Assembly (NCBI RefSeq): GCF_000003815.2
Contig: NC_049993.1
Location: 12,823,189 to 12,887,188 of the forward strand
DNA length: 64,000 nucleotides
Source of the DNA: Branchiostoma floridae
Lineage: Eukaryota; Chordata; Leptocardii; Amphioxiformes; Branchiostomatidae
Reading direction: 5' to 3'
The notes beneath the pieces are model-generated. The model saw only the letters and a program-made list of their open reading frames with translations. It was not told the DNA's origin and did no database searches. How positions within the stretch are numbered: position 1 is the stretch's first letter; every line of letters begins with the position of its first letter. Of this stretch, positions 52,720 to 64,000 are shown one piece after another. The translations under genes and the position numbers were made by a program.

Positions 52720-55211
52720 ATGATAGACCTGTACCTGTGTCACGGCCACGTGTACGTCTGGAACGCTACAGACGCCTGTGACCTGCGGGAACATCACAGA
52801 ATCGTCGGGACGTTTGTGGGCGCTCTTCCACGCTTGCCCCGACAGAACGTCCGACTAGGACGGCCTCTACAGCTCATGCCTGAGGAAACCACAGTACTGC
52901 TGAATAAAGGCATTGCCAGGTATGCTACAAGTAAATGAACTGAAAAATCCACCACTAGTCGAATTTTTTTTCTATTTTTGCAAAAGTTTTGTTTGATGGT
53001 CAAGAAGAATGGTAATCTCCAAGCAGATGTTGGGATGGCACTTGTCACTGATCCCAGTACTAAAGTTCTAGTTCGCGGTGGTTTTAAGTTCGCGATAGCA
53101 CCATGCACTATAGTCTCTTACTGCCATAGAAAAATATTTGCTGTGGTTTCAAGTTTGTGATGAAGTCGCCACCACGAAAACGGCGAACATTAGAGCACGG
53201 TGAAAGTTTCTGTATTTACAGTAAGTCAGTAACATTACTATGATACTAGTACATTGTAGTGTAACACTAAAATGGGAAATTTTACTAAGTGCCACTTGTA
53301 CGCCAGGTAGGAATGGAATATGGCAATGGACGACATTTATTTACAATTAACCCTTAAACTGCCAGAGTTTCAGCCCTATAAAATGCTATCAGTGTAAGGG
53401 TTTTAAATGCCGCTGACCTCCCGAAAGAAACAAGGCCGAAGTCCCTAACTTCCAGGGTTCGTGCGCTACACGCGCGCAAAGCTGCTACTTTGGGGGAATA
53501 TGCTATCCCAGATATATCCGGGCACGGCACACAGGACATGTATATGTTTCTTTATTTCTTTATTTCTTTATTTGAATTTACCACATGCAAAAACAAGTGG
53601 AAGGGAGGACAAAACAGGTGTATCAACACCTTTACAAGTTGTCCTCCCAAACCTGAAATGATAATAGAAAACAATACGAAACCAAAATCAAACAATAAAC
53701 ATTAGACATCAAAAGTCAGTAGACATGAAAATACAATTCGGCGACAATTATACACAGAACCGATTATATACAAAATCATCAAATATCATTATATACAGAG
53801 TAAAAAACTAATTACAATACTAATGTAGCCTTAAAGCAGTGCAAGAGGCACACCCACAAGATGAGGACCAAGAGCAGGGGACGTCGATATTGAACTGGGT
53901 GTCAAATCTCACAAACGTGGCTCTCACAAGCGATCGCTTGAATGTCAAGATGTTGGACTTTTCAGTGGCTTGAACCCCATTATGTGTGCCAGATATATCC
54001 GGGTTTGGCAGTTTAAGGGTTAAAACGTTAGTACCAATATAGCCTTCACTTTTGACCTTATGCATGTGTACACTGGCTTATAGCAATGACTTATTTTCCC
54101 AGGTTGCTCGATGGCAACATCCCTCCAAAGACTGGTGAAGATGTTTCCCAAGCTATAACAGAACACAGACAGCAGAGTTTCAGGGAACAAGCCGAGATGT
54201 GTAAGAGCGACAGGAAGAGGAAACTACACGAAATGGCCAGCGTCATCGCCAAAGGACGAGCAGCTAAGAGAAAAAAGCTTGCACAGAAGGCAAAGGAAGA
54301 AAGTTCAAGTTCAGTGTCTACAAGTGATGTCTCAAGTTCAACTTGTGATCAGCCAGAAGATGAGGAGCCAAGCTTGTCTGTGGAGGAGATGAAAGAGTTA
54401 GAGGCTAAGCTTGAAGAGACTACAGGTTACAATGAACAGGCCTTTCTGGTGCAGATTCTGACAGGTAAAACGTTTAGTGACTCCATGGTCACTATGAAAT
54501 AGTCTTAACTTAATGTCGATGTTGTGGATCACATCTTTGCTACCTCATACAGGCTTTTATACGATAAAACCTGACATCCCCATAGTTAAGTAGGATTTGT
54601 GATTAATGGTACAACACAAGTAAGAACTGGATTTAAAGTTTTGACTGTTAAACACATCTTTGTCAAGAATGATCTAATCCGTTGCTTCTATTACTTAATG
54701 TTATAGTAACTAATATGCAAATAGGATATGTGGCTCAGTAAGCAGTGGATTAAATGTTGAAGATAGTCTTTGGCATCCAACATCATTGGATGACTTTTGA
54801 GCCTTGAAAATGAGTTATATTCTGTTCAAGCTTACCTGTAACTTGTTTTCCTTCGTTCTACCTACAGAACAAGTTTCAGAAGAAACTCAAGACGCCATTC
54901 CCTGGAAGTACCCAAACACAGACAAAGAGACACTGAGATGCAACGTTTTCCAAGACCTTTGGGAGAAGGGCTACTTTCTGACCAGTGGTGGGAAATTTGG
55001 TGGGGACTTCCTGGTGTACCCCGGGGATCCTTTCCGGTACCACTCCTTCTACATCGCTGTTTGTCAGCAGAGAACTGAGAAAATGGAGGCCTTGGATATA
55101 GTGAGGTTGGGAAGACTGGGATCCAACGTGAAGAAAACTGTGTTGTTGTGCTCAGAGAGCGAGACCGGAGAGATCAACTACACATCACTACAATGGACAG
55201 GGATGAACTGA
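52720..55211 (+). CDS. TSEN34: tRNA-splicing endonuclease subunit Sen34
   Basis: Exons 52720-52919, 54103-54464 and 54868-55211 join in phase to 301 aa (human 310). The N-terminal domain reads VGALPRLPRQNVRLGRPLQL and LMPEE. A long charged linker follows (RKRKLHEMASVIAKGRAAKR, then Ser/Glu-rich). The C-terminal nuclease domain has KFGGDFLVYPGDPFRYHSFY and NVKKTVLLCSE. The catalytic triad inferred from human Y247/H255/K286 is Y238, H246 and K277, all present. Sen34 cleaves the 3' splice site of intron-containing pre-tRNAs within the TSEN complex. The first intron carries two transposable elements. ATTAAA at 55407-55412 may be the poly(A) signal. Confidence 0.96.
53056..53223. repeat. Copy of the TTCGCGGTGG / TACTGTAAAT element
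   Basis: Diverged copy of 48313-48524. It shares GTTCGCGGTGGTTTTAAGTT, ATAGCACCATGCACT and the end ATTTACAGTA. Located in TSEN34 intron 1. Confidence 0.7.
53351..54019. repeat. piggyBac-like non-autonomous element
   Basis: Ends CCCTTAAACTGCCA and TGGCAGTTTAAGGG, flanked by TTAA at 53347-53350 and 54020-54023. The subterminal box CCAGATATATCCGG is also inverted between the two ends. The interior (about 53537-53650) carries a TTTCTTTATTTCTTTATTT run plus a GGAGGACAA..TTGTCCTCC hairpin, which looks like a LINE 3' tail inserted in reverse. Confidence 0.85.
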
Positions 55212-57267
55212 GAAATGTGTTGTTTCAAGTTAAAGATAATTTTATGATGTGATGTTACTGCAAATGTCCGGTCACTTTTGTAGCCATTTGTTGCATGGAT
55301 TTACAGTGTACTTCTTCTTTGATGTTGTCAATGCCTTATGCTTCTAAAAGTAACCTTCATGTCCTCACTTTATACACTTGATATTGTACTGCTTGTGTGG
55401 ACATGGATTAAACCTGATACGCATTAACTTTCTATTCCAAAACCATATCCAGTAACTACTTTTTTGTGTATTTTATTACCTGGACGTCTAACCTACATCG
55501 ATGTAACTTTGGAGTCTGTACCTTTCAAGAGTATTACTGGTATTTGCCATCCTTCTAAATTGACTGTGGTATGTAGGTACGAGATGAAGAAGCTAAAGAA
55601 ACAGGGATACTTGTATCCAAAATGAAGTACCGGTAGATACATTGTAAGTGTGCAAGGAAGCAAAGTTTGCCACTGTGAACTAGAGACATGCTACAAAAGC
55701 CGTCCTAGGTCCTATAACTATTTGGTGGCATATCAGACTCACCAGCTTTGACAACGAAATATAGCAGAATTCGAAGAAGAAACAAAAATCAGAGGCATAA
55801 AGCACAAATTGATATATTTTGCATCATATCCATGTAAGTTATATGTACTAGTCACTGACATAAGTACAAATATCACCAAGTTACAAAGACTAAAAAGGAA
55901 AGTTAACATGTTCATAACTAAAATTAATTTTACTTTTGTGTATCTTTAATATTATGAAAAGCAAGTCTCTTGCCTTGTGTAGATGATGCAAACATTTTCT
56001 TTTGATACATGTACTTTTCATATTCACAATTACCATTTGCTATTGATAGCTACAGCATAATTTTTATAGGCCAACAAGCCTTTCTATTGCAATATATACA
56101 CTACAAAGTACACACAAACATCTCACATTGCACACCAATACACTGTATTGTAATTGTAACCATGTCTGGTTTTGTTGTATTTTTTTGTTGACCTCTGCAT
56201 GCTTTTTTACATTACGATGATTCATAATCATCAGCAAATATAATTCATATAATCATCAGCGAATGACAATAATTCGCTACTACTGCCAAACACTTTCATT
56301 GCAAACAAAACATTTTTCATTTTACATCTAACATTATGTTTTATCACAATAAGAATATTTTTGATTTAAATTTGTCTTATATAACGTTATACCTTCTTTA
56401 AGGTTTCAATTACTTTTTCAAGTAAAAAGATTGTGTTGTATTTTGCAAAGAAAAATTGGAAAATGGTGGTATACCCAAAACCATACATTACATACAATGG
56501 CATAATCTTCATGCAGATGTCCTTCTGTACACATTTAACCACCTCCCTGCTGCCTTGTTTTGTAACCAGTACAAATTGGTGCCAAAGCACTACCTTAGCA
56601 GGTAGAGAGTTAATCTCACTAAGAGCATTACAATGCAACTATACAGACATTTCTTTCAGTCATCATCATCATGGGCAAGTTGCCCAGACCTGGTCCACTC
56701 TCTCCCTCCTGACATCTTTCTTTCATTAGTGTGCTCTATACGTCTCAATCTTCATGCCATTGTAAAACGTAGGCAATTTCTTAACATAAACTTTGGTGTT
56801 GTCATGCTACAACTTCTATAAGTGTAATTGTTATACAAATAATACAATCATGGAAGGCTGCATGCATGTATTTAAACCAAACGTAATACATATAGCTCTA
56901 GACCTGTGGCTCTTAGCTTCCTAAAGAAACTAAACAAGCTGTTACACATGTACAAGAAGTCAAACTTTGCATGAAATGATAGTAGTAGATTAGGAAGCCT
57001 TGCATAAAGGTTTTCTCATTAACTATGGATAAAATTGTTCTTTTCATAACTTTTATGCTGTGCAATGCCATAAAACTGACTAATGTGCATGTGTACTGTT
57101 ATAAACTGCCAAATAAGACACTGACACTACTACCGATCCCACAACTGTGTCTCCATACTATTTACACGCTATAGTTTTAACTGTCTTTAGTAGGCCCATC
57201 ATTTCTTTCTTGAGATTTCTTATCCGGACTGTCAGTTCTTGAAGCCTTGTGTGGTGCAGACTAGTCC
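55212..57267. other. Convergent spacer TSEN34/PRKAA, no gene seen
   Basis: A/T-rich 3' UTR-type sequence. Near 55480-55510 is a fragment (TATTACCTGGACGTCTAACC) also found near 20970, a dispersed repeat. No exon has support. Confidence 0.5.
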
Positions 57268-60200
57268 TCAGCGAGCCAGGGTGGTGATGAGAGCAGCACA
57301 CATCTCGAAGAACTCCAGGGTGTGGTGGACCCCGGCGGAGGCGTGGTGCGTGCCGGTCTGCTGGGGGTGGGTAGAACCCGTGGGGGTGGTGGGGGTGACT
57401 AGGGAGGACTGGCTACCCGAGGGGGTGGACGGTCTGCTACCATCACCTGGGAGACAATGGTTTTCATTGTTAGAAGAAAGGAAAATGATTTTATGGATGA
57501 CATCTACCTCATTTGCATACTCTTTTAGTGCAAGAGTAAGAGTATTTTGTTATGCCTTGTTTGTTCGATTCTTATTACATTTGTCAACAAAGATTTTGGC
57601 ATCTTGTTTTCTTTACAACCAATCTCGTTCTGTCTTGCATTACATTTTGACTTCTTAAAGAATGTGTCGATTTAGAATTGTTGGTCCTCATCATAATTAC
57701 CAGGATTAACAGTCTCAAAAAGCACTGCTATAAGGTCTTGTCTTCTTAAAATGTGAACAAGACTGTCTCTGCTCAACACACAAAGAAGTTCCCAGACATA
57801 CCAAAAAGCTCTGGGCTGCACTTTTCATTTGCTACAACTATTCCCTAACCATGAACATCTCAAATACACGATTGACATTGGTTTTCTTCTTTGTTTATAT
57901 TACTCGTGGTTTAGTGGAAGAGCTAAATGCCAACATACTGCTTCCTCCTCCATCTTCTGGGTCAGGAGCATTGCTGAGGCTCTTGAAGTCCAGCAGGTAA
58001 CTCTTCTGGTCCACCTGGTACAGCTGCAGGCTCATCTTGGCCTGCAAGGGGGCGCCAACCACACACAGATTATTAAAGGTGTCAATAGAAAATGTAGCAG
58101 ATTGTTTCAAGATCCTGTAGCTACCGGTAGTTGCTCTAACAGTGATATTACATACTCCATTTCTTGTTACATTTCATACTTATTACATTAAGCTACATAG
58201 AATTTTTCTGAATCAGTAAAATGTTAGTTGCTAGTTATTAAGATTGTACTGTATATCAAATGGTAAAACTTACATATCTTTGTGTGACTGGGTTTTTCCT
58301 CCTTACTCTCAAATGAAAGGGGTTCACCATTTTCCACTCCTGTGGATGAAAGGAGAAATCATGAGTAACAAAAATTCTATAACAATTGAATTTTTTTCAT
58401 ACTGAAGAACAACATTTATTAGCATTCACACTAACACTAGAACTTGCTTGAAAACACATGCAATCCATACTAAGAAATTATTGTCCTATGGACACTGCCT
58501 TGCTGGTTTTAAAGCATATGCGAGTACTAACTGCAAATGTTTACAAATAACTTACATAGTTCAGCTGCTTCATAGCTCTGTACACCTCACTCATTATGTC
58601 ATGGGGCTTGCTTTGAGAGCGAATACCTGAAATATGAGATTATACACAAGATACAATGAGACAAGATACCTGAACATCTGAAGTTCTTCGGACTAGATAG
58701 TAACAAATAAAGAACAAATAAAGGGTTTCCATAGATTTAAGTAACAACTGTGAAACATCATTTGTAACAAATAAATGAAATATACCACATTTACAAAATT
58801 TGACAGGAGAAAAAGACTGTACAACTACCATCATAAGAAGTTAGTAGAGATATTTACCTAGGTGCCATTTAGCCTTCTTGGATGGGGTAGGTAGTCGTCT
58901 CTCTGTGGATATAAGAGTGTCCAGGGCCGAGGAAGGCTGGACCAGAGCTGTTTGGGTGGTGGTACAGCACAATAGGTTACAATTAAATAATTAGTTCCCT
59001 CAGTCTTGTTAGTAGGATTCAGCAGTTAATGGTTAGTGAGCCATTAGGGTAACTGGCACTAGACATAAACATATATTGACAGTAGATTATTGGTAACATG
59101 GGTGATTTTCTCTCATTGGAGGATTGGCATTTCTCAAGAATTAAAAGTTTTTATCTTCTGAAATATATTGAAATGGGTACACAAATTTCTCTCAAGTACA
59201 GTTGTGAATCATAATAAATGGAAAAATGTTAGTACTAGTAATAATTTTTCTATCCTTAATTTAAGTGTTACTGTTAGGGCAAATGATGCCTGAAATAACC
59301 TTTACAGATATTTTTTCTCTGTGCCACAAAAATCATGGTTATCATCATTTGTGTCATTTAGTGATTATCCTATCAGAGTATCACATATGTCTTCTAGAAG
59401 ACATTTGTTCTTCTTCAAATTTTGACTTTTGGCTTTGATAAATGTGACTGTGAAGAATCAGTTAGGGTTGTCCCCAGGTCTCACTTTTGCCAGTCTGGGA
59501 TTCTGGATGGATTCTTAACTGTTACTTGTCAAATAATCTTAAAAAACTGTTTTAGCAATATATTTTCAGCAATTTACCAACCATTCATGCGAAGTCTTTG
59601 ACAGAAGCCCATTCAATAGGCCGATCCCATAGCCATAACATCCTCTGTCGAAATGTAGAGATTAACTTAAAGCATAGAAATACAAATATTTGATGGACAT
59701 GCAGCAACTTTTTGATTAGCCAAACCACTAATTGCCATGCTATCATTGGTTGGCTACTAATTATGATGGACAGTCAGAATTGGTCGATTCCATCCAAACT
59801 CCCAGTAGGTGCACATGGGGAGAACCCTGTACGTAAGTGAAAGTTGGAACAGTGCTTACTCTTCCCTCCTGACGTGGGCCGCGAAGTCCGAGCTTATGTA
59901 GGAGGGACAGAAGGTTAGGCAGAATTTAGGGACAGAACTGAAAAAACTTTCTCAAAACTGTCCACAAATTTATGTGGTACGCATTATGGAAGGAAAATCC
60001 TTCCTCGTCAAAAAAAAGATTTGTATGATTGAAGTGTAAAGATACGTAAAAGATTTAAAATGTGTACCTTATTACTGTACATAACACCTAGTTTTACAAT
60101 GTATTGTTACTAAACAACTAGATTGTGACACTAACAACAGACAGACTATGGAATTAGATTTGTATATACAGAAAACAAAAAAGGAAAATACAGCTTCATC

Positions 60201-63200
60201 AAACACAATCATGCATATTTCAAAAAGTCAGTGCAAGCAAAGTGTGAAGTTTCATTCTGATAAGTACAAACTTAAAAATTTTGGAGTGCAAAAATTTGGC
60301 ATGCTACATTCATAATTATATTTTTGATGACACTCAAGCAAAGCAACTCGTAACAAAATCTTTAAACATTTCTGACTACTCATGGCAAATAAGATTTCAG
60401 CTGGCAAAAAACTACATGATATCGCTGTATCGGCATCACATTTTATGTATCACTGCTGGCAAAATGCAATCACAGTCACAGCATAACATTACATCATGTC
60501 GCTGATTTTTGAACGGCTAAAGAACAGGAAAAGTTTCACCGAGTTGTGCACAACACAAGAAGACGTGGAAGATGTCGGCTTACTTGGTCTGTCCGGGAAA
60601 GGCTTGAGGGGCGAAATAGGAGGAGCAACCTGTGAGTGTGAGTATAAAATACACGCATAACACTTCCCACTGTACTTAACCACCACCACCATCGCTGGAC
60701 TGGCTACAACTTCAACACAAGGCTCCCTGCAGTGCTAAATGTTTTGTCTATACTTTCCTCTTGATAGATGCAAAGAATTTAGGAGGTAATGTTGAACTAA
60801 ATTTTCTGCATTTCAAGGGGCAAATTCAAAACAGCCTCACCTTAATTTGTTTGAATCTGTCTTTCGGTACGGAATAGTTGGATTTTGTCTCCAAACCAAA
60901 CAACATAGCATGTATATGATATTGCATACAGCTAAATCTGGTTTCATGAGAAATTTTACCATTGTGACTCCCAATCTCAGTGATATGAGTCTCTCTATCA
61001 TGATTGTAACAAAATGACCCATCATAGAGTCTATGTACATATCTTACCTTGTCAGCCTCCAAGGTAAGCAAAGAAACAAAAATTAAGCTCCTATTAGCCA
61101 CAACTGGGTCCCTTTCAAACACTACTCATTCTAGAATTTCAAACACACTACTTAAATAAAAAATGTCACAATCATTAATAGCTAAGTTTTCAATGATACA
61201 TAGTGAACATGGCTACGACTAAATCTTCTACGAGAATACAGTTCAAACTAATATTACACATGATAAAAAGTATACACTCTTTTGCATTCAGGAGTGCCCC
61301 CTTCTCCTCTTCCCCCTAGTAACACCCTACATGTATCTCTATCATACATGTAGAATGTATACCTACCATTCTCTCCTCAATGAAGGATGTCTCGGGAGGG
61401 GGGCTTGTTGCAAGGTACCAGTCCTTCATCTTCATGTTCTTGGCAGCTGAAGGTCAAAAAGGTCATCACTAAAAGCCAGATTCTACTTCATCTTATGGTA
61501 GCATTTCTTAAGAATGTTGGATTCAAGGCAATAAAAGATACACTCAAAAGACAGCTCCTCGTTTTTAGGAATGCAACCATTGGATAATTACATCTTGCAA
61601 CACCTGCCCAAATAAATTTCATCATGACACTTGCATACATAGCACGGCAAACCATGTCCATTCATCAAATACTGGCATTCTCTTTACATCAACAATTAGC
61701 AAAGACACACTTCTTGTTCCAAGCAATTTGCTGTGAAACAAAATTAGACTAGGCTTTAGACTAGGCTTGGCTGAACGTAGTTAAGCTGGTTAAATTTTGG
61801 TATGAACTAAGGAAAGTCTTGCATTATCTTGCACTATTTTCAAGTTTAACTTTTTAGCTGCGGCAAACCCTGTTTATTCCTGAGATGATCTGAGAAAATA
61901 CACGAGCTTGTAAGTACTGTGCTGCAAAACATATCCGTAACATGTACCTTGCAGCTGTTGTACACATTTTTTCAACTCTACGTGAAGGACAGAGAGAAAA
62001 ATAATGAAAAGAAAAAAGGAAATGACAGAATCAAAGAAAAGCTCAAAATGAAGCAAACCAAACTGCACATTTGGACAGAGACACAAACAAAATGAAAAGG
62101 GAAAGAAATGAACACATAACTATCAGACAACAAATGTCCTATTATGTGTCTTACTGATAGAAGCTGAAGATTTCATTGACAAAGAGAAGACGATATATAC
62201 TACCTACTACCATTAAGAAATTACAAGAGTGACATTTTTCTGTTATCATTTGTGTATTCTATTACGTCACACAATTCTACAGGTGTACCAGGCTGGACTA
62301 TACCCCTGACCAAAATATACCCAGGGTACAATTTAGTCAGGGGTATTTTCTGGCCTTTTACACTGGTGCAAATTCATTAGCATAATTTCTGAGTGCTCTA
62401 AAGTAAGACACAGTAGAACAGAGAGAATGACTGAATGTGTAGGGGTGTTACCATCCGAGGGTAGAGACACACTGCGAAGGAAGTTGTACCGTGAGCTAGC
62501 AACTGTTAGGGGAGGGGGGTGCCGGGTACAGGTGAACAATACATGTAGCGAAAAGAACAGAAAGAAAAAGAAAAGAAAGAAAAGATGTCAGTGTATGTGG
62601 AGTAATCATGCAAATGTATTCAAGGGTAAAAGATGCAAGTCAAAATAACTGGTTAAAACAGACTGCTGTTATTGTAGCTTAATGTATACTAGGGTTTATA
62701 GTAAATAATTCTTCAATGACATTTATTTCAGGTACAACATAAGTGCTGCAAGACATTGAACTGGACAAAATGTACAGAGAAAAGTATAAAATCATTTGAA
62801 GAGTTTCAATCCAAAATACTTAGTGCATTTATATATATTCTAAAGGGATGAAATATAAGTTGGAAAGAAATGGAAGTGTACGAGAGATTTACAGCATTAA
62901 CTGACCTTCTCTCTCGATGCGCTTGTTGTCCACGATAAGATGGTACGCCACGGCGAGCGGGTTGTGAGGGTCTCCGCCCAGGAGGCCACTGATCACTTCC
63001 GTCTCCTTACACTCAAATTTCTATTGTGGAGAAAGAGATATAGTGAGGTCAAGGACATTCAAGTTTGATCCACTCACACCCGGATGGACCCCTACTCTTA
63101 TTATTAATGTGTGTTCTTTAATGTGCAATTATGACTCTTTACCAACATGGGCCACCGGCTTTATATCCCATTTGTGATGAAGTCCCTAACCAAAGCTTGG

Positions 63201-64000
63201 CACTCATTTGCATAAAGCATGAGGTTAACAAGGCTACGAGAACTACATATATATCTATTATCTTTGTGTTTTCATATGACAAAAAAAAGATATAAAATAA
63301 GAAAAAAAAAGACTTTCAGAACTAACTTTGTTAAGGTAAGCAGCAAACCATGTCTAAAGTCCACATTAGTTGTGTTTCTTATACAACTATTTTCTAGTGT
63401 GTGCGCTAACTAAAGAAGAGAAGCAACTTCTATTCCCTGCGATGAGCTGCGAAGATCCTTACATGCAGTACCTCACACACTTCCCTCACAGCGTCATAGT
63501 CTACCACGTTCGTGTCTTGCTCGTCCAATGGGAACAAGTACGCGGGCATGTCAATCTTTGTCCACTCGTGTTCTCTACAGAATAAAGAGGACAGACAAAT
63601 TGGCTGTTAAAGTGTTCACATATCATTTGTAATTGCTACCACTGTAGCAGGCTAGAATGTACCCCCAGTGAAAATAGACCCAGGTACATTCTGGCCAGGT
63701 GTATATTCTTTATTGCTACACCTTTAACTGTTGATTACACCTTTTTAAGTTATTGATTACCACTGCATTCTATAGTTGCTAAGTTGCACATTTTTACAGG
63801 TGACATAGGCCAGAATATAACCTTAGCAAAACCATACAATGTACATTATACTTTCTGGCCATGTATATATTCTTTACTGCTACACTGCTAACTTCAGGCA
63901 TTTATGCATTAGATGCTAATCTTCCAACACACGTGTTCATGTAAGTACAACTTAAACAGTTTTTTTATGTGTTTCGTGCTGACCTGATCTCAGGGATGGT
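57268..64000 (-). CDS. PRKAA: AMP-activated protein kinase alpha subunit (3' half, partial)
   Basis: Exons in transcript order: 63984-64000 (cut by the window edge), 63472-63574, 62906-63020, 61367-61446, 60584-60629, 58858-58947, 58556-58626, 58274-58339, 57939-58041, 57268-57446. They encode the last 289 aa in one frame. The piece starts at the end of the kinase domain (TIPEIREHEWTKIDMPAYLF). The UBA-like autoinhibitory domain follows (EKFECKETEVISGLL, DPHNPLAVAYHLIVDNKRI), then the regulatory linker. The C-terminal beta/gamma-binding domain contains KKAKWHLGIRSQSKPHDIM, EWKMVNPFHLRVRRKNP and KMSLQLYQVDQKSYLLDFK. The tail is LEFFEMCAALITTLAR. AMPK alpha is the catalytic subunit of the cellular energy sensor. 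The linker has a Pro/Ser/Thr/His-rich insert (ST loop region). The kinase domain lies beyond the right edge. Confidence 0.96.
59860..59892 (-). CDS. Candidate 33-nt cassette exon of PRKAA
   Basis: Between exons 60584-60629 and 58858-58947. Acceptor CATAAG and donor GTAAGC flank 33 nt in phase 1-1, which would add TRTSRPTSGGK-type residues without shifting the frame. Inclusion is unproven. Confidence 0.45.
62283..62376. repeat. Dispersed hairpin repeat, TACCCCTGAC..GTCAGGGGTA family
   Basis: ACTATACCCCTGACCAAAAT and AGTCAGGGGTATTTTCTGGC form inverted halves. Diverged relatives lie at about 63645-63720 and 63800-63890 (TTCTGGCCAGGTGTATATTC, TTCTGGCCATGTATATATTC). Confidence 0.6.
62452..62502 (-). 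CDS. Candidate 51-nt cassette exon of PRKAA
   Basis: Between exons 62906-63020 and 61367-61446. A pyrimidine-rich acceptor (CCTCCCCTAACAG) and a GTAACA donor bound 51 nt in phase 1-1, encoding VASSRYNFLRSVSLPSD just after the autoinhibitory domain. It keeps the frame and reads as plausible protein with an RSVS basophilic site. Confidence 0.55.

Noticed and set aside
61043-61051. 9-nt microexon (GCTGACAAG) of PRKAA between a pyrimidine-rich acceptor and GTAAGA
   Set aside because: It is in phase, but far too short to support without transcript data.

Overview
The window looks like lancelet (Branchiostoma) nuclear DNA. It is intron-rich chordate sequence with vertebrate-like ribosomal, ciliary, F-box, AMPK and Tie-kinase genes, FN3 domains split over two exons each, a high load of short inverted-repeat elements (MITEs) and tRNA-derived SINEs, and an NHL-repeat receptor-like gene of a kind I associate with lancelet expansions. 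Genus assignment is inference; the gene identities come from translated exons joined at GT-AG sites with matching phases.

Layout, left to right. (1) 57-4009 (+): five-exon gene for a type II membrane protein with a cytoplasmic tyrosine array, one TM helix, a Thr/Ser stalk and an NHL propeller. (2) 5563-7880 (-): RPL37 with a 5' TOP tract, head-to-head with (3) FBXO4, 8330-12958 (+), which carries a LINE fragment and a SINE in its introns. (4) 14958-32598 (-): a complete 23-exon Tie-family receptor tyrosine kinase, with one Ig and five FN3 domains and no EGF repeats. Its second intron contains (5) a two-exon gene on the opposite strand, 27544-29567 (+), coding for an acidic SPAEEQ-repeat protein. 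(6) 34283-46956 (-): IFT74, 20 coding exons plus a probable extra 5' exon. (7) 51191-52162 (-): single-exon gamma-SNAP (NAPG), head-to-head with (8) TSEN34, 52720-55211 (+). (9) 57268-64000 (-): 3' half of an AMPK alpha-subunit gene (PRKAA), running off the right edge, with two in-phase candidate cassette exons.

The genes do not form one pathway. They cover translation, ubiquitin ligation, receptor signalling, ciliary transport, vesicle fusion, tRNA splicing and energy sensing. The neighbourhood is informative: IFT74 followed by Tie in the same orientation matches the order I recall for human IFT74-TEK on 9p21, and RPL37, FBXO4 and PRKAA1 all lie on human 5p13. Introns and spacers hold many non-autonomous DNA transposons whose TIRs and target-site duplications can be read directly: hAT-like with 8 bp, TAGCC-ended with 9 bp, piggyBac-like with TTAA and mariner-like with TA. 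Three 100-N assembly gaps are present, at least two of them inside or beside inverted repeats.
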